From: CAZSNT01 sp964607765
GTDB taxonomy: Bacteria > Verrucomicrobiota > Lentisphaeria > Oligosphaerales > JABHEG01
DNA length: 57,707 bases
NCBI GenBank assembly: GCA_964607765.1
Contig: CAZSNT010000047.1
Location: 1-57,707 of the forward strand
Reading direction: 5' to 3'
Position numbers and translations under genes: made by a program
Part shown: in pieces, positions 15,259 through 23,895 of the stretch
Position numbering within the stretch: position 1 is the first letter of the stretch
How the letters are laid out: every line of letters begins with the position of its first letter
The notes under the pieces: generated by a model
Told to the model about the DNA's origin: nothing
Seen by the model: the letters and a program-made list of their open reading frames with translations, nothing else
Database searches by the model: none

Positions 15259-17044
15259 CGTAGAGCGACATTCAGCTGAAACGCAGCAGGTCATCGGCAC
15301 GATCAGTCGCGTCAACGGGCCGATCGTGGAAGCGACCGGCATGCGCGCCGCAGCCATGCTGGAGGTGGTTGAAGTCAGCGACATGCGCCTGATCGGCGAA
15401 ATCATCCGCGTGCGCGGTGAAACGGCCACGATTCAGGTGTACGAGAACACCAGCGGCGTCACTCCCGGCATGCCGGTCTACGGCACGGGCCGCCCCCTGT
15501 CGCTCAAGCTGGGCCCGGGACTTTTGGGCAGCATCTACGACGGCATCCAGCGCCCGCTGGGCGTCATCACCAAACGCAGCGGAGCATTCATCGGACGAGG
15601 CGAGAAGCCGGAACCACTGCCCCCCGACCCGCTCTGGACGTTCAAGCCGCGCTGCAAGCCCGGGGACACACTGGCCGAGGGACAGTGCTTCGGCGTTGTT
15701 CCCGAGACACGCAGCGTCGGACACAAGCTCATGATCCCCCCCGGGACGAAGGGCACGGTCACCGAAATCCTGCCCGAGGGTGAATACACCATTGACACGA
15801 CTGTGCTCAAGATCGACACAGCAGACGGCGTTGTGCCACTGACCATGTGCCAATACTGGCCCGTTCGCCGCGCGCGGCCGACCTGCCGGCGCGTGCGCAT
15901 GGATGAACCGTTGCTGACCGGGCTGCGTGTGGTCGACACGTTCTTCCCCATCGCCAAAGGCGGCGCTGCGGCCATCCCGGGCGGGTTCGGCACGGGCAAA
16001 ACCATGACCCAGCATGCCCTGGCCAAATGGTCGGACGCGCACATCATCGTTTACATCGGCTGCGGCGAACGCGGCAACGAGATGACCGAAGTGCTGCGTG
16101 AGTTCCCGGAACTGACCGACCCACGAACCGGCCGGTCGCTGATGGAACGCACCATTCTCATCGCAAACACGTCGAACATGCCCGTGGCCGCGCGCGAAGT
16201 CAGCATCTACACCGGAATCACGCTGGCCGAGTACTACCGTGACATGGGCTATGATGTTGCCGTGATGGCCGATTCCACATCGCGTTGGGCCGAAGCGCTC
16301 CGCGAGCTCTCCGGCCGCCTCGAGGAAATGCCTGCCGACGAGGGTTTCCCCGCCTATCTGCCTACGCGCCTGGCCAGTTTCTACGAACGTGCCGGCAAAG
16401 TCCAAACGCTGGACGGCAACCAGGGCTCGCTCTCGGTCATCGGCGCGGTCTCCCCGCCCGGAGGCGATTTCTCAGAGCCCGTGACGCAGCACACGAGCCG
16501 ATTCATCCGCTGCTTCTGGGCCTTGGATCGGGACTTGGCAAACGCGCGGCACTACCCCGCCATCAGCTGGCTGAACAGCTACAGCGAATACCTCCCCGAC
16601 ATCGGGGGTTGGTGGCAGGGCCGGGACCATGAGTGGCACCAGCAGCGAGATGTGCTGATGGGCGTGCTCCAGGAGGAAGTCGGTCTGCAGCGCATCGCCA
16701 AACTGGTCGGCCCCGACGCCCTGCCCGAGCACCAGAGATTGATCCTGTTCCTCGCCGAGATGATCAAGAACGCGTTCCTGCAACAGAATTCGTTCGATGA
16801 AATCGATGTCTACTGCGCGCCCAAGAAACAAATCTGGATGCTGAAGATGCTGGTCAATTTCGCCGAGCGCACGCAGAAGATAGTGCGCAGCGGCGCAACG
16901 CTGGCTGACATCCGTGAGCTGCCGACTCTGGACAGCCTGGTGCGTATGAAGAGCACGATCCCCAACGATGACATTGACAAGCTTGCGGGGCTGGACGCGC
17001 ACCTGAACCGAGAGCTCGACAAACTGGAGAGGAGATTCGCCTGA
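15245..17044 (+). CDS. atpA: V-type ATP synthase catalytic subunit A
   Basis: 599 residues, normal for the catalytic subunit. The P-loop is GGFGTGKT at about residues 246-253 and is followed by VYIGCGERGNEM, IANTSNMPVAAREVSIYTG and the Walker B region DVAVMADSTSRWAEALRE. The non-homologous region typical of A subunits lies near residues 115-190. The open frame extends 31 codons upstream inside subunit E; ATG 15245 gives the usual N-terminus. It hydrolyses or makes ATP at the A/B interface. No intein or insertion is seen. Confidence 0.97.
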   Translation: MPERDVERHSAETQQVIGTISRVNGPIVEATGMRAAAMLEVVEVSDMRLIGEIIRVRGETATIQVYENTSGVTPGMPVYGTGRPLSLKLGPGLLGSIYDGIQRPLGVITKRSGAFIGRGEKPEPLPPDPLWTFKPRCKPGDTLAEGQCFGVVPETRSVGHKLMIPPGTKGTVTEILPEGEYTIDTTVLKIDTADGVVPLTMCQYWPVRRARPTCRRVRMDEPLLTGLRVVDTFFPIAKGGAAAIPGGFGTGKTMTQHALAKWSDAHIIVYIGCGERGNEMTEVLREFPELTDPRTGRSLMERTILIANTSNMPVAAREVSIYTGITLAEYYRDMGYDVAVMADSTSRWAEALRELSGRLEEMPADEGFPAYLPTRLASFYERAGKVQTLDGNQGSLSVIGAVSPPGGDFSEPVTQHTSRFIRCFWALDRDLANARHYPAISWLNSYSEYLPDIGGWWQGRDHEWHQQRDVLMGVLQEEVGLQRIAKLVGPDALPEHQRLILFLAEMIKNAFLQQNSFDEIDVYCAPKKQIWMLKMLVNFAERTQKIVRSGATLADIRELPTLDSLVRMKSTIPNDDIDKLAGLDAHLNRELDKLERRFA

Positions 17045-18471
17045 TGCGAGTCGCCGGCCTGGAATATTGCGGCGCCAGCAGAATCGATGGCCCGCTGGTT
17101 TTTGTGGATAACGTCTCGGGCGTCGGGTACGACGAGCTCGTCGAGATCGCCATGCCGTCCGGCGAACCGCGCCTGGGGCAGGTGCTGGACATCAGCGACC
17201 GCGCCGCCGTCATCCAGGTGTTCGGCGGCACGGACGGTCTGTCGAACGCAGGGACCCGCCTCCGGTTCCTCGGCACGTCCCTGACCATCCCGGTCGGCCG
17301 TGAGATGCTCGGACGCGTGTTCGATGGCCTGGGACGCCCCAAGGACGGCCTGCCGCAGGTGCTGGCCGCCGACCACCGCGACATACACGGCCTGCCCATC
17401 AACCCGTTCGCCAGGGAATATCCGCGCGACTTCATCCAGACAGGCATCTCGGCCATCGACCTGATGAATACCCTCGTCCGCGGCCAGAAGCTGCCCATCT
17501 TCTCCGGTAACGGACTGGCACACAACCGGATTGCGGCACAGATTGCCCGGCAGGCGAAGCTGTTGCGGGAGGATGTCAAGTTCGCCATTGTCTTCGCCGC
17601 CATGGGTGTGAAGTACGACGTTGCCCATTTCTTCGTCGATTCCTTTGAGCAGAGCGGTGTGCTGGACAACGTCGCCATGTTCCTGAGTCTTGCCGACGAC
17701 CCGTCCATCGAACGGTTGATCACGCCCCGGTCCGCGTTGACCCTGGCCGAACACCTCGCATTCGACGAGGGCATGCACGTTCTGGTGATCATGACGGACA
17801 TGACCAACTACTGTGAGGCCCTGCGCGAGATCGCCACCGCCCGCAACGAGATACCCAGCCGCAAGGGGTATCCCGGCTACCTGTACAGCGACCTGGCGTC
17901 CATGTACGAACGGGCTGGCCGGCTTGAGGGGCAGGAAGGCTCTATCACGCAGGTGCCGATCCTCACCATGCCGAGCGATGACATCTCCCACCCCGTGCCC
18001 GATCTGACCGGCTACATCACCGAAGGGCAGATTGTACTGGAACGCGACCTGTCGCAGCGTGGCGTGTATCCGCCGGTGGCAGGATTGCCGTCGCTCTCCC
18101 GACTCATGAAGGACGGCATCGGCGCGGGTCGGACACGGGACGAGCACCCACACGTCGCCTCACAGCTCTTTGCTGCCTACTCGCGTGTCAAAGACATCCG
18201 AGCCTTGGCCGCGGTGATCGGCGAGGAGGAACTCAGCCCGGTGGACAGACAGTACATAAAATTCGGGGACGCGTTCGAGAAGACGGTGATCGCGCAGGGC
18301 GAATACGAGGACCGCACCATCCAGCGCAGCCTGGAACTGGGATGGGCAGCATTGAAGATACTGCCGCGATCCGAGCTCTACCGCCTGAGCGAAGAAGAAC
18401 TGCAGGAGTTCTACGACTCCGGCATCGGCGGCACACTGCCCATCCGCCAACTCGAAAAGGAGGGCGTGTAG
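17044..18471 (+). CDS. atpB: V-type ATP synthase regulatory subunit B
   Basis: 475 residues. The degenerate P-loop region is LPIFSGNGLAHNRIAAQIARQA (residues ~150-170 in outline), the usual non-catalytic B form, followed by the conserved LADDPSIERLITPRSAL and MTDMTNYCEALREIATAR. It starts on the A stop (TGATG). The C-terminus is standard. Seventy bases, including a small tandem duplication, separate it from D. Confidence 0.97.
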   Translation: MRVAGLEYCGASRIDGPLVFVDNVSGVGYDELVEIAMPSGEPRLGQVLDISDRAAVIQVFGGTDGLSNAGTRLRFLGTSLTIPVGREMLGRVFDGLGRPKDGLPQVLAADHRDIHGLPINPFAREYPRDFIQTGISAIDLMNTLVRGQKLPIFSGNGLAHNRIAAQIARQAKLLREDVKFAIVFAAMGVKYDVAHFFVDSFEQSGVLDNVAMFLSLADDPSIERLITPRSALTLAEHLAFDEGMHVLVIMTDMTNYCEALREIATARNEIPSRKGYPGYLYSDLASMYERAGRLEGQEGSITQVPILTMPSDDISHPVPDLTGYITEGQIVLERDLSQRGVYPPVAGLPSLSRLMKDGIGAGRTRDEHPHVASQLFAAYSRVKDIRALAAVIGEEELSPVDRQYIKFGDAFEKTVIAQGEYEDRTIQRSLELGWAALKILPRSELYRLSEEELQEFYDSGIGGTLPIRQLEKEGV

Positions 18472-18502
18472 CTCTTCGGCTGTGACGCCTCTATCTGTCT
18501 CC

Positions 18503-18530
18503 CAACTAGCGACTGACAACTAACGACTGA
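18503..18530. repeat. 14-bp tandem duplication between atpB and atpD
   Basis: CAACTAGCGACTGA followed directly by CAACTAACGACTGA (one mismatch), just before the subunit D start. It contributes most of the 70-base gap between two otherwise tightly packed genes and holds no ribosome binding site. Confidence 0.7.
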
Positions 18531-18541
18531 CGAGCACCGTA

Positions 18542-19174
18542 ATGAGCCGACTCAACGTCGCACCAACCAAGTCGAACCAGCTGGGCCTGCGCAGGGATCT
18601 TGCCATGGCCACCGAGGGATTCGCGCTGCTCGACCAGAAGCGTGAGATCCTGGTCATCGAACTGATGCGGCTGCTGGACCGTGTCCGACGCGTGCAGAAA
18701 GGGCTGCATGAGGTGCAGGAACGCGCTTACGAAACACTGAAAAAAGCCATCACGGGAAACGGCTACCACCGTATGCGCAACGTCGCAAGCGGCATCCGCT
18801 ACGATCACAACGTGCGCGCTGATATGCACGTTGTGGCCGGGATCCGCGTGCCGACGATCTCAGTCGAGCGTGGCGAGTTCTCCTCCCAGTTCGGCTTCTC
18901 CGGCACGGATTCGCTCGTGGACCTTACCATGCGCGACTTCCTCGAACTGCTTGCGATCATCGGGGAGATGGCTGCACTGGAAACGTCCGTGTGGCTGCTG
19001 GCCCGGGAGCTGAAGAAAACACAACGCCGCGTCAACGCGCTGGAGCAGATATTCATCCCGGACTTCGAGGACACGTTGCGATACATCTCCGAGTCGCTTG
19101 AGGGCAAAGAGCTGGAGTCGTTCTTCGTGATGAAGATGATCAAGGCCAAACTCGAAGAGGCCGAAGTATCGTAG
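18542..19174 (+). CDS. atpD: V-type ATP synthase subunit D
   Basis: 210 residues. It begins SRLNVAPTKSNQLGLRRDLAMA, close to the family pattern (PT[KR]-x-x-[LM]-x-x-L-[KR]-x-x-L-x-x-A), then a long coiled coil, a short central beta region, and a second long helix ending ALEQIFIPDFEDTLRYI. It is the central rotor shaft. It lies 70 bases after B, and the REP-like hairpins begin at its stop codon. Confidence 0.95.
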   Translation: MSRLNVAPTKSNQLGLRRDLAMATEGFALLDQKREILVIELMRLLDRVRRVQKGLHEVQERAYETLKKAITGNGYHRMRNVASGIRYDHNVRADMHVVAGIRVPTISVERGEFSSQFGFSGTDSLVDLTMRDFLELLAIIGEMAALETSVWLLARELKKTQRRVNALEQIFIPDFEDTLRYISESLEGKELESFFVMKMIKAKLEEAEVS

Positions 19175-19222
19175 GCCGGGTATCCCCGCCCGGCCATGGT
19201 CGGCTGAGGATAGCCGACCTAC
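19171..19222. repeat. REP-like hairpin doublet with covarying stems
   Basis: Two 25-bp units face each other. Unit 1 (19171-19195, plus) has stem GGCCGGG/CCCGGCC around TATCCCCG. Unit 2 (19198-19222, minus) reads GTAGGTCGGCT, then ATCCTC, then AGCCGACC. Both begin GTAGG and share a TATCC loop. Stem positions that differ change in pairs (C-G to T-A and G-C to C-G), so pairing is kept. This is the layout of a REP doublet. It starts on the atpD stop codon and lies between atpD and uspA, where it could act as a terminator or mRNA stabiliser. Confidence 0.75.
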
Positions 19223-19224
19223 AT

Positions 19225-19252
19225 CCTATGCCTCACGTAACTGAGGCATAGG
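19225..19252. repeat. 11-bp perfect hairpin, shared with window end
   Basis: CCTATGCCTCA pairs perfectly with TGAGGCATAGG around the 6-base loop CGTAAC. Its central 18 bases (19229-19246) recur in inverted orientation at 57661-57678. It directly follows the REP-like doublet. No T-run follows, so it is not a standard intrinsic terminator. Confidence 0.75.
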
Positions 19253-19360
19253 TCGGGCTGTGGGCAAACCACGCCTCAAGGGCTACATTGCGCTGGTGAG
19301 CGGCGGTTGCAGGAAACCGGGCGCTTACCGAGACGTCAACCAAATCCTGCAGGAAGCAGC

Positions 19361-19891
19361 ATGTTCAGGTTCAGACAAAAAGAAGAACCGACCGCCCCAG
19401 CCCCGGCCGTGGGCGAGGATATGGCTGCGATGCTGTCGCATATCCTGCTGGTGGTCGACGGGTCCGAGGCCTCAGTGGCCGCGGCCCGGTTCGCCGTGGA
19501 TCTCGGTGCTCACCTGGGATCCGCAATCCATGCGGTCTACGTCGTGGACACGGCAACCATGGACTACCTGCTGCAAACGCACATCTTCATCTCCGAGGAG
19601 CGCGAGGAGTTCGAGCACGACCTGGAAACGACCGGGCAGCGGTACCTGGACTACGTGTCAACGATCGCCAACAACCACGGCATAGACGTGGAGACAACAC
19701 TGCTCAAAGGCTCGATCCACCAGACCGTGCTGGCCGTGGCACGCGAACTCGCAGTCGACGCCATCGTGGTCGGCGGCTGGCGCCGTTCCGTAACCCGCAA
19801 AGACGCGCCCAGCGTCGAACGCCAGCTCATCCTGGACAGCGCAGACTGCCCCGTCATCGTGGTCAAAGCCCCCTCCGGCAAGGACCGCTGA
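19361..19891 (+). CDS. UspA-type universal stress protein
   Basis: 176 residues with one Usp domain after a ~22-residue Pro/Ala-rich leader. ILLVVDGSEASVAAARFAVDLG is the N-terminal strand and turn, and AVDAIVVGGWRR followed by DSADCPVIVVKAP is the C-terminal part. The ATP-binding glycine pattern G-x2-G-x9-G-[ST] is altered (GGWRR, then no clean GS), so nucleotide binding is uncertain. ATG 19361 follows AGGAAG by 5 bases. It lies 186 bases downstream of the V-ATPase genes on the same strand, behind the hairpins, and may be co-transcribed. Confidence 0.85.
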   Translation: MFRFRQKEEPTAPAPAVGEDMAAMLSHILLVVDGSEASVAAARFAVDLGAHLGSAIHAVYVVDTATMDYLLQTHIFISEEREEFEHDLETTGQRYLDYVSTIANNHGIDVETTLLKGSIHQTVLAVARELAVDAIVVGGWRRSVTRKDAPSVERQLILDSADCPVIVVKAPSGKDR

Positions 19892-19897
19892 CGCAAT

Positions 19898-20010
19898 CCG
19901 TGCCCGTGCCCTTCGGTCTGCGCCCGTGCCCGTGCCCTTCGGTCTGCGCCCGTGCCCGTGCCCGTGCCCGTGCCCTCGGTCTGCGCCCATGCCCTCGGTC
20001 TGCGGCCGTG
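19898..20010. repeat. Imperfect tandem repeat (CCCGTG / TTCGGTCTGCG units)
   Basis: About 113 bases between the stops of uspA and the UroD-like gene, made of CCCGTG hexamers alternating with CCCTTCGGTCTGCG or CCCTCGGTCTGCG. At least four cycles are visible. It is non-coding; minus-strand frames through it give G-H-G-T-type low-complexity peptides. Confidence 0.85.
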
Positions 20011-20056
20011 ACCCGATGACTCAATGACTGGGGAACTCAGTGATGCACCCGGGCGC

Positions 20057-21184
20057 TCAAAGCCATCCCGTGACTCGGGCCAGCAGCTCCACGTAGTACT
20101 CGTAGTCCGGCCAGGCAATGTCAGCCGGGACGCCGTGGTCGCAGCCCGGGATGTAACCGCCGTCCTCCACCACGGGCCGGACCCGCTCGATCTCCGCCTC
20201 GATGGCGGCGCCGCCTTTGGCGATGCAGCGTTTGTCGATGCCGCCCCGGTACGCCATGTCATGGCCAAACCGTTTCCGGAACGCGACGATATCGTTACCC
20301 GCGGCCACCTCGATCGGATCGCACATATTGATGCCGGCATCGAGCCAGATGGGAATCAACTCATCGATCTGACCGTCCGAGTCCATGGCGTATACCGGCA
20401 CGCCGGCGCCCCGGACCACTTCGCCCCAACGCTGGTATGCGGGGAACAGGAACTCGCGCGTCATGGCCGGCGACAGCATGGAGTGTCCTTTGTAGGCCAT
20501 GTCCTCGGACAGGTGTACCTCGTCAGGCGTGACGTATTGCAGAGCGTGAGTCAGAAGCTCGCAGACATACTCGGTCCAGAACGCAACCATGTCCTGGACC
20601 AGGGCGGGGTCGTCGTGGAACATCATGCACAACCCCTCGAACCCCAACCATTCCCGCATCTGCCAGAACGGCCCGGAGAAATGGAGCCCCACGTACCACT
20701 CGCGCTCACGCAGCGTGCCGCGAAGTTCCTCCGCATTCGACGGATAGCGCTCAGGCGTCCGGGCATCGTAGCGCGCCTTCATCGCCTCCCACTCGTCCCG
20801 GCTCTCGACCGGACACTTGATCCAACGCCGCGTCACAAAGTCGATGGCGTTCCGCAGGTACTCCGCGGTGAATTCGAGCCCGATCTCGCAGACATTGCCC
20901 TTCCAGTCCTGGACAACCTGCGAATTCTCCCGCACTTCCAGGACCTTCTCCTCGAACTGCGGGATCATCCGCTCGTTGACACCAAACCGCGGCCCGCCCT
21001 TCGGCCACGCCAAGTCCCCGCCCGCTTTGCGATACGCGTACTGATTGTAGTCGCGGACGTCTTCCGGCAGGCCGGTCTCACGGAAGTGCTCGAGCGTCGA
21101 GCGCCTGGCCCCGCCCGGCGTAAAGGGAACGCGGTCCGGGTTGCCGAACAGAATCGTCTCGAGCGTGCGCTGGCGTGGATTCAT
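20057..21184 (-). CDS. Uroporphyrinogen decarboxylase (UroD)-like family protein
   Basis: 375 residues. The N-terminus (NPRQRTLETILFGNPDRVPF) and C-terminal pattern (VYAMDSDGQIDELIPIWLDAGINMCDPIEV, then AYRGGIDKR, IPGCDHGVP) are those of UroD-like proteins related to corrinoid methyltransferases, not haem-pathway UroD: the paired N-terminal arginines and the PVWxMRQAGR motif are absent. This paralogous family is often expanded in Lentisphaerota-like and Kiritimatiellota-like genomes beside sugar-degradation genes. ATG 21184 has GAGGAG about 8 bases upstream. It is divergent from the GH106-like gene with only 57 bases between them. Confidence 0.82.
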   Translation of the reverse strand: MNPRQRTLETILFGNPDRVPFTPGGARRSTLEHFRETGLPEDVRDYNQYAYRKAGGDLAWPKGGPRFGVNERMIPQFEEKVLEVRENSQVVQDWKGNVCEIGLEFTAEYLRNAIDFVTRRWIKCPVESRDEWEAMKARYDARTPERYPSNAEELRGTLREREWYVGLHFSGPFWQMREWLGFEGLCMMFHDDPALVQDMVAFWTEYVCELLTHALQYVTPDEVHLSEDMAYKGHSMLSPAMTREFLFPAYQRWGEVVRGAGVPVYAMDSDGQIDELIPIWLDAGINMCDPIEVAAGNDIVAFRKRFGHDMAYRGGIDKRCIAKGGAAIEAEIERVRPVVEDGGYIPGCDHGVPADIAWPDYEYYVELLARVTGWL

Positions 21185-21241
21185 GGGTGTCTCCTCGCTC
21201 CCCTGTCTCGGCCGACTGCGGGTGTTCATGTATAGTATAGG

Positions 21242-23818
21242 ATGCCCTGCCGCCAAACAACAGCCAGGAGCCTAGCCGTGGGAGCCTTTGCCGCCTCGAT
21301 GCTCATCACCTCGTCTGACACTGCCGCGTCCCGTGCCACGCCCGACTGGCCCGAACTCCGACGTGAGCACAAACCGGGCTGCATTTGGTGGTGGCCCGGC
21401 AGCGCCGTGGACCGAGAGAACCTGACCTGGAACCTGGAGCAACTGCACGCGGCCGGGTTCGGCGGCGGCAGCGTAGTCGGGATCTACGGAGTCAAGGGAA
21501 CAGAAGATCGGTTCCTGGAATTCCTCAGCCCGGAGTGGGTGGCCATGTGGAATCACGCCGTGTCGGAGGCGGACCGGCTCGGCATGTGGCTGGACCTCAC
21601 CCCCGGCTCAGGCTGGCGGGTCGGCGGCCCGGACGTGCCGAAGTCGCACCGCGAGCAGCAAGTTGCAGTCAAGAACGGTGTGCTGGCACCGCACTCGAAG
21701 CCCAGTCGCGTCAAACGTGCAGGCCCTGGGGGCGCCGGGTTTGCAGTCAACCCGTACAGCGTGAATGCTCTCAAGAGATACCTCGAACGCTTCGACCATG
21801 TTCTGGCCGATGGCACTGTCCGTCGCCCCCGCGCCTTCTACCACGACTCGTTCGAGTACACGGGGAACTGGTGCCCTGAGCTTCCAGAGGCGTTCGCAAC
21901 TCGCCACGGTTACGATCTCGCCGACTTCGCCGCGGCCCTCGACGGTAGTGGCGATCCCGACATCGTAACGCGGGTGAAACACGACTACCGCGAAACGCTC
22001 GCAGACCTGCACCTCCGCTTCTTCGAAACGATGCAGGCGTGGGCTGAGGGGTACGGGGCCGGCACCAGGGAACAGGCCCACGGCGCGCCGGCGAATCTGC
22101 TGGACCTGTATGCAGCAGCCAGCATTCCCGAAACGGAGATCTTCGGTGCGAGTGTCTTCGCGATCCCGGGCGTGAGGCGCGAAACGGACAATGTCCGGCA
22201 GGACCTGGGCTGCCCCCTCGTCAACCGCTTCGCCTCGTCCGCCGCGCATGTGGCTGGGCGGCGGCTCGTATCTTCGGAGAGCTTCACCTGGCTGCGCAAC
22301 CACTTCCGAGCTGCCCTGAGCCAGATCAAGCCGGAGATCGATCACCTACTCCTGAACGGCATCAACCACATCCTCTACCACGGAACCTGCTATTCACCAA
22401 AGGACGCGGCCTGGCCCGGATGGCTCTTCTACGCCTCGACGCAGGCGAACCCGCGCAACGCTGTCTGGCGCGACATCGGGGCGCTGAACACCTACATCGC
22501 ACGCTGCCAGGCCGCACTGCAGAGCGGCCGACCGGACAACGATATCCTGCTCTATTGGCCCGTTCACGATCTGTGGATGAACAAGCGCGGACTGCACCAC
22601 AAACTCACCGTCCATCACCACGAGTGGATCAGCCGAACGGCCTGCGGCAAGACCGCGCAGTGGCTGCTGGACCACGGCTTCGCGTTCGACTTCGTGTCCG
22701 ACCGCCAACTCTCACAGGTCCGCGTGGCTGACGGGCGAGTGGAGACAGGCGCTACGCGCTACCAGGCAGTGCTGATCCCGCCGGTGAAGCACATGCCGCC
22801 CGAGACACTGGCGCAGTTGGCGGAGCTGGCACGCCAGGGCGCTGCGGTCGTGGTCCAGGGCGCGCTCCCGTCTGATGTCCCCGGCCTGGGCAATCTCCAG
22901 TCACGCCGGAACGCGTTCGCGCAAGCGCGGACAGCCTGCCGTGACGCTGGCGTCACCGTGGGCCGTGATCTGGGGGCCGAGCTCGCCGCGGCAGGGATTG
23001 CCCCCGAACCAATGGTGCAGCAAGGCCTCCAGTTCATCCGCCGTGCACACGACGACGGCACTGACTACTTCGTCGCCAACATGAGCTCGGAGGCCGTCGA
23101 TGGGTGGATCCACCTGGCTCGCGCTGCGGACTCCGCACTCGTGATGGACCCCATGCAGGGCGGCGTCAGCGGCGCCCTGCTGCGAGGGTCCGGCGGGAAC
23201 GCGGCCGCGTACCTGCAGCTTCTGCCCGGCGAAACACGGATCCTGAGGCTGCTGACCAACGCTGGGAATTCTGCGGAAACGCAGGCCGTCTTACAGCCGG
23301 CAGCACCCCCGATCCTGCTCCCCGGCGAGTGGGTGATCGAGTTCATCGACGGCGCCCCTGCCCTGCCCCGCACATTCCGCACGTCGAAGCTTGCGTCCTG
23401 GACCGACCGAGAGGACCGCGAGTGCAAGCGATTCGCCGGAACGGCGCGTTACAGCCTGACGTTCACACTGCCCGAGCAGGAAGCCGATGACTGGCGCCTG
23501 GACTTGGGCGACGTCAGGGAGAGCGCCCGAGTCAGCGTCAACGGCACGCCGACCGGAACGCTCGTGAGCGTGCCATTCAATCTGCGGATCGGTCCTCATT
23601 TGCGCGAGGGCGCGAACACACTGGACATCGAAGTCACGAACCTGTCCGCCAACCGCCTCCGGGATCTGGACCGCCGCAAAGTCCGGTGGCGGATTTTCCA
23701 CGACATCAACATTGTCACGCACAACTACAAACCGTTCGACGCGTCGGACTGGCCGTTGGCGCCCTCAGGCCTTCTCGGTCCCGTCACGCTGACGCCGCTC
23801 CGCAACCAGGCACCATGA
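21242..23818 (+). CDS. GH106-like glycoside hydrolase (alpha-L-rhamnosidase type)
   Basis: 858 residues with a likely signal peptide (RSLAVGAFAASMLITS). The N-terminal catalytic part shows the GH106 layout: CIWWWPGSAVDRENL, GFGGGSVVGIYG, LGMWLDLTPGSGWRVGGP, and FYHDSFEYTGNW with a candidate acidic residue. The C-terminal ~110 residues form a beta-sandwich (ARYSLTFTLP, then LDLGDVRESARVSVNG, then LEVTN-like VTNLSANRL) as in many exported glycosidases. The expected substrate is a rhamnose- or similar deoxysugar-containing polysaccharide in the periplasm; specificity is inferred. A TATAGTATA stretch lies immediately before ATG 21242, leaving no obvious ribosome site; M20 is an alternative start but would shorten the signal. 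Confidence 0.82.
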   Translation: MPCRQTTARSLAVGAFAASMLITSSDTAASRATPDWPELRREHKPGCIWWWPGSAVDRENLTWNLEQLHAAGFGGGSVVGIYGVKGTEDRFLEFLSPEWVAMWNHAVSEADRLGMWLDLTPGSGWRVGGPDVPKSHREQQVAVKNGVLAPHSKPSRVKRAGPGGAGFAVNPYSVNALKRYLERFDHVLADGTVRRPRAFYHDSFEYTGNWCPELPEAFATRHGYDLADFAAALDGSGDPDIVTRVKHDYRETLADLHLRFFETMQAWAEGYGAGTREQAHGAPANLLDLYAAASIPETEIFGASVFAIPGVRRETDNVRQDLGCPLVNRFASSAAHVAGRRLVSSESFTWLRNHFRAALSQIKPEIDHLLLNGINHILYHGTCYSPKDAAWPGWLFYASTQANPRNAVWRDIGALNTYIARCQAALQSGRPDNDILLYWPVHDLWMNKRGLHHKLTVHHHEWISRTACGKTAQWLLDHGFAFDFVSDRQLSQVRVADGRVETGATRYQAVLIPPVKHMPPETLAQLAELARQGAAVVVQGALPSDVPGLGNLQSRRNAFAQARTACRDAGVTVGRDLGAELAAAGIAPEPMVQQGLQFIRRAHDDGTDYFVANMSSEAVDGWIHLARAADSALVMDPMQGGVSGALLRGSGGNAAAYLQLLPGETRILRLLTNAGNSAETQAVLQPAAPPILLPGEWVIEFIDGAPALPRTFRTSKLASWTDREDRECKRFAGTARYSLTFTLPEQEADDWRLDLGDVRESARVSVNGTPTGTLVSVPFNLRIGPHLREGANTLDIEVTNLSANRLRDLDRRKVRWRIFHDINIVTHNYKPFDASDWPLAPSGLLGPVTLTPLRNQAP

Positions 23819-23895
23819 GCCACAGACAACACTCTCGCCGCTTTGATCTTGTACCTGTGGCACGTATCGTAATGTAACGGGCGCGGTGGTGAAGT

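Noticed and set aside
19225..19252. Intrinsic terminator after atpD
   Set aside because: The stem is strong but has no T-run on either side.
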